Shown here piece after piece: positions 43,936 to 52,623 of a DNA stretch of 64,000 bases. Positions within the stretch are counted from its first letter, which is position 1. Each line of letters opens with the position of its first letter. The notes beneath the pieces are model-generated. The model searched no databases and was not told the origin of the DNA. It saw only the letters and a program-made list of their open reading frames with translations. This stretch comes from Pseudomonas koreensis (lineage in GTDB: Bacteria; Pseudomonadota; Gammaproteobacteria; Pseudomonadales; Pseudomonadaceae). The position numbers and the translations under genes were made by a program. The stretch is taken from NCBI RefSeq assembly GCF_012986595.1, contig NZ_JAAQYM010000004.1, forward strand, positions 310,001-374,000, written 5' to 3'.

Positions 43936-46900
43936 AGCGTGGTTTGAAAATGGCTGCACTGGCGTTGTTGGCGCTGGTGCTGTTGCTGGTATTGAGCATC
44001 AGCGCGGTCCTCGGAACGCAGGCGGGCAGCCGTTGGGCGCTGGGCCTGGTGCCGGGCTTGAGCGTGGAGAATTTCCAGGGTCGCCTCGGCGGGCAGTGGA
44101 GCGCCGATCATCTGCTGTGGCAGCAGGACAGCAGCCGGGTCGAGCTGAGCCAGCCGATCTTCGCCTGGTCGCCGCTGTGTTTGACCCGCATGACCTTGTG
44201 CATCGAACAGCTCAAGGCTGATCAGGTCGTCCTGCAATTCCCGCCGAGTGAAGAAACCACTGAAAGCGGCCCGATCAAACTGCCGGACCTGCAACTGCCG
44301 GTGGCGATCGAGCTGGGCGATGTGCAAGTCGGCAGTCTGCTGTTCAACGGCAGCGAGCAGCTCAAGGGCCTGCAACTGGCGGCGCACTGGACCGCCCAGG
44401 GCATGCAGATCGACAGCGTGAAACTGCAGCGCGACGATCTCAGCCTGAACCTCTCCGGCCTGCTGCAACCGACCGGCAACTGGCCGCTGAACATTGCCGG
44501 CGACCTGACCCTGCCGTCGGTGGGCACCAGCCCCTGGACGCTGGCGTTGAAGGTGGACGGCGATCTGCTGAAAACCCTCAACCTGCACGCCGACAGCCAT
44601 GGCTACCTCGACGGCCAGTTGAGCGGCGAGCTGCAGCCATTGGCGGAAAACCTGCCGGCCAAGGTGCGCATCACCTCGGACGCGTTCAAGCCGAGTGCCG
44701 ATCTGCCGGACACCCTGCAATTCAATCAACTGGTATTGACCGCCGCCGGCGACCTGAAAAATGGTTATCTGTTAGACGGCAACGCCACGCTGCCCGCCGA
44801 TAAGGGCCCGGTGGCGCTGCTGCTCAAAGGCAAGGTTGACGCCCGTGGCGCGCAGATCGCCGGCCTCGACCTGACGGCCAACGACAAGCAAAGCCTCAAA
44901 CTCACCGGCAGCGTCGACTGGAGCAAAGGCCTCACCGCGCAAGCCAACATCAACTGGCAGGATTTCCCGTGGCACCGGCTCTATAACGAAATCGACGAGC
45001 CACAAGTCGCCTTGCGCACCTTCACCGGCGAAGTCTCCTACACCGACGGTCAATACCTCGGTAACTTCGCCGCCGACCTCGATGGTCCGGCGGGGGCGTT
45101 CAGCCTGAGCAGCCCGTTCAGCGGCAGCCTGAAACAAATCGCCTTGCCGCAACTGAAAATGCAAGCCGGGCAGGGCAAGGCTGAAGGCCATGTGAACGTA
45201 CAGTTCGCCGACGGCATCGCCTGGGACACCGCGCTGGAGCTGTCGGCGCTGAACCCGGCGTACTGGGTCGCGGAGTTGCCGGGCACTTTGGCCGGGCCGC
45301 TGAAAAGTAAAGGCGAGATGAAGAACGAGCGCCTGAGTCTGACTGCCGACCTCGACCTCAAAGGCAAGCTGCGCGGGCAACCGGCGGTGCTGCAAGCCAA
45401 GGCTGACGGCGCCGGGGAACAGTGGAACCTCAACGCCCTGCAAATCCGCCTCGGCGACAACAGCATCAGCGGCAAGGGCAGCCTGCAACAGAAACTCAGC
45501 GGCCAGATCGACATCAAGCTGGCGCGTCTGGCCCAGCTCTGGCCGCAGCTGCGCGGGCAGATCAATGGTCAGGTCAACGTCGCCGGTACGTTGAAGGCGC
45601 CGCAAGGCAAACTCGGCCTGCAAGGTTCGCAACTGGCGTTCCAGGATAATCGCCTGCAAAGCCTCAACCTCGATGCCAGCCTCGACAGTGCGCAACGAGC
45701 GAAGATCGATCTGAAGGGCAGCGGGATTCAGGCCGGCGATACCTCTCTGGGCGTGTTGACCGCCAGCGCTCAGGGCGACATCAAGAGCCAGAAACTCAAC
45801 CTCGATCTGCTCGGGCCGAAGCTGAAATTGGCCCTCGGTCTGGATGGCAATCTGGACAAGGGCAATTGGCGCGGACGTCTGGCCAGCGGCGACATTCAGG
45901 CCGGCGGTCAGGACTGGAAACTGCAGAGCCCGGCCAAACTCGAACGCCTGGCCGACGGCAAGATCAACTTCGGCGCGCATTGCTGGATGTCCGGCAACGC
46001 CAGCCTGTGCGGTGAAGACCAGCGGCTGCTGCCTGAGCCGAAACTGCGCTACCACCTCAAGCAATTCCCGATTGAAAGCCTTGCGCAATGGTTGCCGAAG
46101 GATTTCGCCTGGCAGGGCAAGCTCAACGCCGACCTGCAACTGGACTTGCCGGCCAGCGGCCCCAACGGCGTGGTCAGCATCGACGCCAGCGGCGGCACCT
46201 TGCGCATGAAGGAAAAGGATCAGTGGCTGGATTTCCCGTACCAGACCCTGAAACTCACCAGCAAACTCACACCGAAGCGCATCGACACCGACCTCAACTT
46301 CGTCGGCGGCAAACTCGGCGAACTGATGGTGCAGGCGCAGCTCAATCCGCTGCCGAAAAACAAACCGTTGAACGGCTCGTTCCGCCTCAGCGGCCTGGAC
46401 CTGTCGGTGGCGCGGCCGTTTGTGCCGATGGTCGAAAAACTCACCGGGCGCCTGAACGGCAGTGGCACGATTTCCGGCGGGCTGCTGGCGCCGCTGATCA
46501 ATGGCACGGTCAAACTCAGTGACGGGGAAGTGTCCGGCGCCGAGCTGCCGATGGAGCTCAAGGACCTGCAACTGCAAGCGGTGATTGCCGGGGAATCGGT
46601 ACGGCTGGACGGCGGCTGGAAAAGCGGCCAGACCGGCCAGGGCAGCCTCAACGGCAATGTCGCCTGGGGGCAGGCGCTGATAGTTGATTTGGCGCTCAAG
46701 GGCACGCAACTGCCAGTCACTGTCGAGCCATACGCCAAACTCGAAGTGGCGCCGGACCTGAAGATTTCCATGGCCGGCGATGAACTGAAGATTGCCGGCA
46801 AGGTGCAGGTGCCGCGAGGCGAAATCACCGTGCGCGAACTGCCGCCATCGACGGTAAAAGTCTCCGACGACACGATCATCGTCGGCGCGCAGACCGAAGA

Positions 46901-47606
46901 GGGTAAACCGCCGATGGCCATGAAAATGGACATCGACGTGGTGGTCGGTGAAGACAAACTGAGTTTCGCCGGCTTCGGCCTGACCGCCAACCTGCAAGGC
47001 CACGTGCACATCGGCGACAACCTCGACACCCGCGGTGAGCTGTGGCTCAACGACGGCCGATACCGCGCCTATGGCCAGCGCCTGAACGTGCGCCGGGCAC
47101 GCCTGTTGTTTGCCGGCCCCATCGATCAGCCGTACCTGGACATCGAAGCGATTCGCCAGACGGATGACGTGATCGCCGGTATTCGCCTGAGCGGCAGCGC
47201 CGAGCAGCCGACCACGCAGATCTTCTCCGAGCCGGCCATGAGTCAGGAGCAGGCGTTGTCCTATCTGGTGCTGGGGCGTCCGCTGAGCACCAACGGCGAA
47301 GACAACAACATGCTCGCGCAAGCGGCATTGGGGCTGGGCCTGATGGGCAGTTCCGGAGTGACCAGCGGTCTGGCCAAGGACCTGGGGATTCAGGACTTCC
47401 AGCTCGACACCCAGGGCAGCGGCAACACCACCAGCGTGGTCGCCAGCGGCAACATTTCCGAGAAGCTCAGCTTGCGTTATGGCGTCGGCGTGTTTGAACC
47501 GGCCAACACCATCGCGCTGCGTTACAAGCTGAGCAAGAAGGTGTATGTCGAAGCGGCCAGTGGCGTGGCGAGTTCGCTGGATATCTTCTACAAGCGCGAT
47601 TTCTAG
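43932..47606 (+). CDS. tamB: Translocation and assembly module protein TamB (1224 aa)
   Basis: Very long periplasm-spanning protein with one N-terminal membrane anchor (LALLALVLLLVLSISAVLG) and a long beta-taco hydrophobic groove made of repeated strands, of AsmA/TamB type. The C-terminal DUF490 domain is seen in RGELWLNDGRYRAYGQ, IDQPYLDIEAIRQ and LSYLVLGRPLSTNGED. It bridges inner membrane and TamA, and may move phospholipids. The start is GTG, overlapping the tamA stop. Confidence 0.95.
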   Translation: MKRGLKMAALALLALVLLLVLSISAVLGTQAGSRWALGLVPGLSVENFQGRLGGQWSADHLLWQQDSSRVELSQPIFAWSPLCLTRMTLCIEQLKADQVVLQFPPSEETTESGPIKLPDLQLPVAIELGDVQVGSLLFNGSEQLKGLQLAAHWTAQGMQIDSVKLQRDDLSLNLSGLLQPTGNWPLNIAGDLTLPSVGTSPWTLALKVDGDLLKTLNLHADSHGYLDGQLSGELQPLAENLPAKVRITSDAFKPSADLPDTLQFNQLVLTAAGDLKNGYLLDGNATLPADKGPVALLLKGKVDARGAQIAGLDLTANDKQSLKLTGSVDWSKGLTAQANINWQDFPWHRLYNEIDEPQVALRTFTGEVSYTDGQYLGNFAADLDGPAGAFSLSSPFSGSLKQIALPQLKMQAGQGKAEGHVNVQFADGIAWDTALELSALNPAYWVAELPGTLAGPLKSKGEMKNERLSLTADLDLKGKLRGQPAVLQAKADGAGEQWNLNALQIRLGDNSISGKGSLQQKLSGQIDIKLARLAQLWPQLRGQINGQVNVAGTLKAPQGKLGLQGSQLAFQDNRLQSLNLDASLDSAQRAKIDLKGSGIQAGDTSLGVLTASAQGDIKSQKLNLDLLGPKLKLALGLDGNLDKGNWRGRLASGDIQAGGQDWKLQSPAKLERLADGKINFGAHCWMSGNASLCGEDQRLLPEPKLRYHLKQFPIESLAQWLPKDFAWQGKLNADLQLDLPASGPNGVVSIDASGGTLRMKEKDQWLDFPYQTLKLTSKLTPKRIDTDLNFVGGKLGELMVQAQLNPLPKNKPLNGSFRLSGLDLSVARPFVPMVEKLTGRLNGSGTISGGLLAPLINGTVKLSDGEVSGAELPMELKDLQLQAVIAGESVRLDGGWKSGQTGQGSLNGNVAWGQALIVDLALKGTQLPVTVEPYAKLEVAPDLKISMAGDELKIAGKVQVPRGEITVRELPPSTVKVSDDTIIVGAQTEEGKPPMAMKMDIDVVVGEDKLSFAGFGLTANLQGHVHIGDNLDTRGELWLNDGRYRAYGQRLNVRRARLLFAGPIDQPYLDIEAIRQTDDVIAGIRLSGSAEQPTTQIFSEPAMSQEQALSYLVLGRPLSTNGEDNNMLAQAALGLGLMGSSGVTSGLAKDLGIQDFQLDTQGSGNTTSVVASGNISEKLSLRYGVGVFEPANTIALRYKLSKKVYVEAASGVASSLDIFYKRDF

Positions 47607-47620
47607 GTCGCGCCATCAAT

Positions 47621-47652
47621 AGCCGGACCGCACCGCCGCGATCCGGCTTTTC
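47621..47652 (+). terminator. Terminator after tamB
   Basis: AGCCGGA and TCCGGCT pair across a 14-base loop, followed by TTTTC, 15 bases after the tamB stop. Confidence 0.55.
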
Positions 47653-47724
47653 CTGAATGAATTAGACTCATCGCAGTTCAAGCGCTGCGCGGTTGGCGGC
47701 TGCCCGAAGAGAACAGGGGCGCAT

Positions 47725-49044
47725 ATGGTCCGCTTGAGTATGGTCTTGCTCGGTCACGACTTTGTCCGCAAGCGCTGGTCTGCGCTGGCGCTGACCGGCA
47801 TTGTCTGGGGGGCGGCCGGGGTCGCCATCTTCATCGATGCGCTGGACGGCGTGCTGTATTTTCCGCTGCATGTCTTCGGCTATCTGTTAGTGCTCGAAGC
47901 CCTGATCATTCTGCTGGTGCCGGCACCGCAAACCGGGACGGCGGCGGCGCTGCGCAAGGTGCGGGGGCTGGCGTTCCTGGTGCTCGGGCTGCTGATCGTC
48001 GACCGGCAACATGCCGCCAGCCTGATTCTGGCGGTGCTGTTTGGTGTGGCGTTTCTGCTCGACGGCGGCTTTCGGCTGGCGGCGGCGGTGGTGGTGCGCT
48101 TTGTCGGTTGGCAGGTGTCGCTGCTGACCGGGCTTTTCGAAATCGGCTTCGGCCTGTTCATCCTTGAACCGTACCCGACGCTGTACAAGGGCACGGTGCC
48201 GTTCTGCATTGGCATGAGCATTTTCCTCTCCGGTTGTGCCTTGTTGCAGCAGGCCGTGCGCTTCAAAAAACAGCCATCGCCCGCAAACCCTTCCCCGGTC
48301 AGTGGGCCGGCAGCTGACACCGCGCTGGTGATCCATGTCTGGACACCCAGCGGCACCGTTGATGACACCCTGGTGCGCAACCGCCTGCTCAACCGCTATA
48401 TCGCGGCGGTCGACATCAACGGCGTGATCTCCGCCGGCCATGCGGCGCTGGAATGCGGCCCGGACATTTACATCAGCCATTACCCGCTGGACGACATTGA
48501 CCGGTCGGCCGGGGATTTCGTGCGCTTGCTGCGGGCGACGCCGAACAACGATGTCCCAGGGCGGTTTCTGCCGGATTATGCCGGTGAGGTCGCGGACTGG
48601 TGTCCGTCTTCGGTCCAGGTCAGTTTTGCCCACTACGACGCCCGGCGGTTGCAGGCGTTCTGGGCGGAGTATCGGCAGAACAACACCTACAACCTCACCA
48701 GCCGCAATTGTTCGAGTGCTGTCGCCCATAGCCTCGAAGCAGCGCTTGAAGGGGCGATGAATTACGGGCATTCGAGCATGCGCGATTTCGCCCGAGTGAT
48801 CTTCAGCCCCGAGTTCTGGGTCGCGGCGCAGGTGCGCAAGCGTGCCGAGGCGATGGCCTGGACACCCGGTCTGGTGCTCGACTACGCGCGGGCGTTGCAT
48901 GCGGCCATCGAGCCAGCGCCGCCGGGCTGGCACAGCATCTATGCGGTGATCAAACGCGCCTGTGGCTATGCGCTGACTGCGTTGCGCGGGCGTGAGGTGC
49001 ATCCTGTTCAGCCGCCATCTGCGCATCCTTCCGACGAATCCTGA
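47725..49044 (+). CDS. HdeD-like membrane protein with a C-terminal papain-like domain (439 aa)
   Basis: The first 195 residues hold about six hydrophobic helices in the HdeD/DUF308 pattern (FGYLLVLEALIILLVPAP, VLGLLIVDRQHAASLILAV). After a linker, residues about 205-400 form a soluble domain with VISAGHAALECGPDIYISHY (His239) and, 90 residues later, YNLTSRNCSSAVAHSLEAAL (Cys329). A histidine before the cysteine in a G-H-A-A-L...N-C-S arrangement is like circularly permuted papain (LRAT/YiiX-type) enzymes. Both active residues seem present; activity and substrate are unproven. Confidence 0.75.
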   Translation: MVRLSMVLLGHDFVRKRWSALALTGIVWGAAGVAIFIDALDGVLYFPLHVFGYLLVLEALIILLVPAPQTGTAAALRKVRGLAFLVLGLLIVDRQHAASLILAVLFGVAFLLDGGFRLAAAVVVRFVGWQVSLLTGLFEIGFGLFILEPYPTLYKGTVPFCIGMSIFLSGCALLQQAVRFKKQPSPANPSPVSGPAADTALVIHVWTPSGTVDDTLVRNRLLNRYIAAVDINGVISAGHAALECGPDIYISHYPLDDIDRSAGDFVRLLRATPNNDVPGRFLPDYAGEVADWCPSSVQVSFAHYDARRLQAFWAEYRQNNTYNLTSRNCSSAVAHSLEAALEGAMNYGHSSMRDFARVIFSPEFWVAAQVRKRAEAMAWTPGLVLDYARALHAAIEPAPPGWHSIYAVIKRACGYALTALRGREVHPVQPPSAHPSDES

Positions 49045-49068
49045 CCGACGTTACACCGAGTCGCTGCC

Positions 49069-49158
49069 TTCGCGAGCAGGCTCGCTCCCACAGGTTTTGG
49101 GTCCTTGCCAATATTGTTCGGCTGACGCATGACCCTGTGGGAGCGAGCCTGCTCGCGA
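49069..49158. repeat. REPIN, class C
   Basis: Inverted class C palindromes between the HdeD-fusion gene and the MarR promoter. Confidence 0.9.
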
Positions 49159-49229
49159 AAGCGTCAGTGCGGGCAACATAAAAACCCAGTCCACTGGTCA
49201 ACTAATTACAAAGCAACCTAACTATTACG

Positions 49230-49257
49230 TTGACATTCGCTGCCTAGGCAGTAACAT
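49230..49257 (+). promoter_or_regulatory. Promoter and MarR operator 1 of the efflux operon
   Basis: TTGACA (49230-49235) and TAACAT (49252-49257) form a sigma-70 promoter with a 16-base spacer. The perfect 12-base palindrome CTGCCTAGGCAG (49240-49251) fills the spacer, so a bound repressor would block polymerase. Confidence 0.78.
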
Positions 49258-49272
49258 CTCGACATACATTCA

Positions 49273-49284
49273 CTGCCTAGGCAG
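49273..49284. promoter_or_regulatory. MarR operator 2 of the efflux operon
   Basis: A second perfect CTGCCTAGGCAG lies 33 bases from the first, about three helical turns, just before the MarR ribosome site. Its position supports autoregulation of the operon. Confidence 0.75.
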
Positions 49285-49299
49285 TTATTAGGTGAGTAC

Positions 49300-49782
49300 A
49301 TGAAGCATTTCACCCCGGACGAATTCAAACACTGCCATCTCGGCCTGTTGCTGGGCCGTGCCGCGCTGCTCAAGGACCGGATCATCGACACCCACATGGA
49401 ACCCCACGGCATTACCGCCGCGCAGTTCAAGGTGTTGATCATCATGGCCCAGTTCGGCGTCGACACCCCGGCCGAGCTGTGCCGGCACTTGTCGCTGGAC
49501 AGCGGTTCGATGACGCGCATGCTCGATCGTCTGGAGCAGAAAGGTTTCCTGGCTCGCCAACGCAGCGAAGGCGATCGCCGCCAGGTCCAGCTCAAGCTCA
49601 CCGAGCAGGGCCAGCAACTGGCCGATCGCCTGCCGCACATCGGCGCCGATGCAATGAATGAACTGGCGGGCGCCGTCACTACGGACGAGTTGAAGACCCT
49701 GGAATACATCCTCAAGAAAATCCTGCTGGCAGCCGGTGACCCGATCACTATCCAGCGGTTAGGTGAACACAATGAGCGGTAA
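49300..49782 (+). CDS. MarR-family repressor of the efflux operon (160 aa)
   Basis: Winged-helix MarR protein: ITAAQFKVLIIMAQFGVDTP, the recognition helix LSLDSGSMTRMLDRLEQKG and the wing RQRSEGDRRQVQLKLTEQG. It is the first gene of the operon and probably binds the two palindromes ahead of it, released by a drug or phenolic ligand. Its end overlaps the next gene by 11 bases. Confidence 0.93.
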   Translation: MKHFTPDEFKHCHLGLLLGRAALLKDRIIDTHMEPHGITAAQFKVLIIMAQFGVDTPAELCRHLSLDSGSMTRMLDRLEQKGFLARQRSEGDRRQVQLKLTEQGQQLADRLPHIGADAMNELAGAVTTDELKTLEYILKKILLAAGDPITIQRLGEHNER

Positions 49783-51241
49783 AACCTTGCGCAGCAGCCT
49801 GACCCTGGTGCTGTCGGCGATGATCCTCGCCGGCTGCGCCAACTACAGTGGCCTCAATACTCAAGGCCAAAGCCTTGATGCGAAAAGCCTCAACGCCCGT
49901 CAGTCCCTCAGCGGCGTGACCCTGTCGCCGGCCGCGTGGCCGAAAAGCGACTGGTGGACCAGCCTTGGCGATCCGCAGCTCGACGGCCTGATTCGCGAAG
50001 CCCTGCACGACAGCCCGGACATGCAGATCGCCGAAGCCCGCGCCCATCAAGCCAGCGCCGCCGCGTACGCCGCCGATGCCGAACGTTATCCGACCCTCGA
50101 CGCCAGCGCCGGCATCAGCCGTTCGCGCCTGGCCAAGGATCAGGACCCGCGGGGGCAGGGCGATGCCTACGCCACCGTGCGTAACGTCAGCGCCGGTTTC
50201 AATTACAACTTCGACCTGTGGGGCGGCCAGCGTGATGCCTGGGAAGCCGCACTCGGTCAGGCCCGCGCCGCCGAAGTCGACCGCCAGGCTGCACAGTTGA
50301 CCCTCGCCGCCGACGTGGCCCGGGCCTACAGCGATCTGGGGCAGGCGCACATCGTTTACGACCTGGCCAACGAAGACCTCAAGCGCACCAAGCAGATGCT
50401 TGATCTGAGCCAGCGCCGCTTGAGTGCCGGGATCGACAGTCAATACCAGTTCCAGCAGACCCAAAGCCTTGAGGCCAGCTCCGAAGCCAGTCTGATCGAT
50501 GCGGAAAAACGCTTGAACAGCGCCAGGATCGCCCTGGCCGTGCTGCTCGGCAAAGGCCCGGATCGCGGCAACGAAATCGCCCGGCCGAAAGTCCTGCAAG
50601 CCAGCGCCGTGGCGGTGCCGTCGGTATTGCCGGCGGAACTGCTCGGTCGGCGTCCGGATCTGGTCGCTGCGCGCTGGCGCGTGGAAGCGGCGAGCAAGGA
50701 CATCGACTCGGCGAAAACCCGCTTCTATCCCAACCTGAACCTTACGGCGTCCGCCGGTGCCGAATCCTTGTTGGGTGACGCGATGTTCGGGTCGGCCAGC
50801 CGTTTCTTCAGCATCGCCCCGACCATCTCGGTGCCGATCTTCGATGGCGGGCGCCTGCGCGCCAACCTCGATGCGCGCGACGCCGATTACGACCTGGCCG
50901 TGGCGCAATACAACAAAAACCTGGTGAAGGCACTGGGCGATGTCAGCGACACGATCAACCAGCTGCGCGATATCGGCCGGCAGATCGGCGCACAGCAACA
51001 CGCCACCGACATTGCTCAGGATTCTTACAACACCGTCGTCCAGCGTTACGGTTCCGGCATCGGCAACTACCTGGACGTGCTCAGCATCGAGCAGCAATTG
51101 CTGCAGGCCCAGCGTCAGCTGGCCAACCTCAATGCCGAGCAGATCGACCTGTCGATTCAACTGATGCAAGCGCTGGGCGGCGGCTTCCAGGGTGAAACCC
51201 TGACCGCAGCCAACGCCACCCCAGCCACGCCGCACAACTAA
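49772..51241 (+). CDS. Efflux outer-membrane factor lipoprotein, NodT/OprM type (489 aa)
   Basis: Signal peptide with lipobox LILAGC-like (AMILAGCANYSGL), then two copies of the outer-membrane-efflux repeat, with LDGLIREALHDSPDMQIAEA and the coiled alpha-barrel helices (YDLAVAQYNKNLVKALGDVS). It forms the outer channel of the three-part pump with the next two proteins. ATG 49772 with AGGTGAA ahead is used; a GTG at 49763 is less likely. Confidence 0.92.
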   Translation: MSGKTLRSSLTLVLSAMILAGCANYSGLNTQGQSLDAKSLNARQSLSGVTLSPAAWPKSDWWTSLGDPQLDGLIREALHDSPDMQIAEARAHQASAAAYAADAERYPTLDASAGISRSRLAKDQDPRGQGDAYATVRNVSAGFNYNFDLWGGQRDAWEAALGQARAAEVDRQAAQLTLAADVARAYSDLGQAHIVYDLANEDLKRTKQMLDLSQRRLSAGIDSQYQFQQTQSLEASSEASLIDAEKRLNSARIALAVLLGKGPDRGNEIARPKVLQASAVAVPSVLPAELLGRRPDLVAARWRVEAASKDIDSAKTRFYPNLNLTASAGAESLLGDAMFGSASRFFSIAPTISVPIFDGGRLRANLDARDADYDLAVAQYNKNLVKALGDVSDTINQLRDIGRQIGAQQHATDIAQDSYNTVVQRYGSGIGNYLDVLSIEQQLLQAQRQLANLNAEQIDLSIQLMQALGGGFQGETLTAANATPATPHN

Positions 51242-51255
51242 TTCAGGTATTTGTC

Positions 51256-52458
51256 ATGGCCACTGCCGAAAACACTCAAACCCAAGCCAACACCCCGGAC
51301 ACCGGCAATCCGCGCAAGCGCAAAGTGATGCTGCTGGTGCTGGTCGTCGTGGTCCTGCTCGCCGGTGCCGGCGTCTGGGCGTATCACGAATTCATCGGGC
51401 GCTTCAACGAGAGCACCGACGACGCCTACGTCAACGGCAACGTGGTGGAAATCACCCCGTTGGTCACCGGCACCGTGGTCAGCATTGGCGCTGACGATGG
51501 TGATCTGGTTCACGAAGGTCAGGTGCTGATCAACTTCGACCCGAACGATGCCGAAGTCGGCCTGCAAAGCGCCCAGGCGAAACTGGCGCGCACCGTGCGT
51601 CAAGTGCGCGGCCTGTACAGCAACGTTGACGGCATGAAAGCCCAGGTCAATGCGCAACAGGCGGAAGTGCAGAAAGCCCAAGACAACTACAACCGCCGGA
51701 AAAACCTCGCCGCTGGCGGGGCGATTTCCCAGGAAGAACTGTCCCACGCTCGCGACGACCTGACCTCGGCGCAAAACGCCCTGGCCAACGCCAAACAGCA
51801 ACTGAAAACCACCAGTGCACTGGTCGATGACACCGTGGTCTCGTCGCACCCGGACGTGATGCAGGCCGCCGCTGAATTGCGCCAGGCCTACCTGACCAAT
51901 GCGCGCAGCACGCTGATCGCGCCGGTCACCGGTTACGTCGCCAAGCGCACCGTGCAACTCGGTCAGCGAGTACAGCCGGGTACCGCGCTGATGGCGGTGA
52001 TCCCGCTGGATCAGTTGTGGATCGACGCCAACTTCAAGGAAACCCAGCTGCGTGACATGCGCATCGGCCAACCGGTGGACATCGAGGCCGACATCTACGG
52101 CAGCAGCGTGAAGTACAGCGGCACCGTCGACAGCCTCGGCGCCGGTACCGGCAGCGCGTTTGCCTTGCTGCCTGCGCAGAACGCCACCGGTAACTGGATC
52201 AAGATCGTGCAGCGTGTGCCGGTGCGGATTCACGTCAACGCCGAAGAATTGGCCAAGCACCCGCTGCGGGTCGGTCTGTCGACCAACGTCGAGGTCAATC
52301 TGCACGACCAGAGCGGTCCGGTCCTGGCCCAGCAACCGCCGCAAAAGGCTTCGTTCAGCACCAACGTCTATGACCAGCAACTGGCCGAAGCCGACGCGAT
52401 GATTGCGCAGCTGATCCACGACAACAGCGCTGCGGTGAGCAAGACCGCGCAACGCTGA
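51256..52458 (+). CDS. emrA: EmrA-type periplasmic adaptor (400 aa)
   Basis: Membrane-fusion protein: one N-terminal helix (VMLLVLVVVVLLAGAGVWAY), then a lipoyl-like segment split around a coiled coil (TDDAYVNGNVVEITPLVTG; AQVNAQQAEVQKAQDNYNRR) and a beta-barrel domain (TLIAPVTGYVAKRTVQLGQR). It links the MFS pump in the inner membrane to the outer channel. It is 14 bases after the channel gene. Confidence 0.93.
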   Translation: MATAENTQTQANTPDTGNPRKRKVMLLVLVVVVLLAGAGVWAYHEFIGRFNESTDDAYVNGNVVEITPLVTGTVVSIGADDGDLVHEGQVLINFDPNDAEVGLQSAQAKLARTVRQVRGLYSNVDGMKAQVNAQQAEVQKAQDNYNRRKNLAAGGAISQEELSHARDDLTSAQNALANAKQQLKTTSALVDDTVVSSHPDVMQAAAELRQAYLTNARSTLIAPVTGYVAKRTVQLGQRVQPGTALMAVIPLDQLWIDANFKETQLRDMRIGQPVDIEADIYGSSVKYSGTVDSLGAGTGSAFALLPAQNATGNWIKIVQRVPVRIHVNAEELAKHPLRVGLSTNVEVNLHDQSGPVLAQQPPQKASFSTNVYDQQLAEADAMIAQLIHDNSAAVSKTAQR

Positions 52459-52483
52459 TCCGCACCCTGTGGTAGCGAGCCCC

Positions 52484-52589
52484 TGTGGCGAGGGGATTTA
52501 TCCCCGATGGGGCGCGAAGCGGCCCCTCTTTTGATTCAGAAAAGCCGGGCCTGCTGCGCAGTCCATCGGGGATAAATCCCCTCGCCACA
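52484..52589. repeat. REPIN, class D (between emrA and emrB)
   Basis: Inverted class D palindromes inside the efflux operon, 25 bases after emrA. The hairpin may protect the 5' part of the transcript and lower pump expression relative to the adaptor. Confidence 0.9.
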
Positions 52590-52623
52590 GACGCAGCGTC
52601 AACTTGGCTTCATAGGATTCACA

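Noticed and set aside
44772-47321. An 849-codon open frame antisense to tamB, and similar long antisense frames over the usher, liuB and glnS genes
   Set aside because: In GC-rich DNA with third-position GC bias the opposite strand often stays open. These frames lack ribosome sites and family motifs, and they mirror strong genes.
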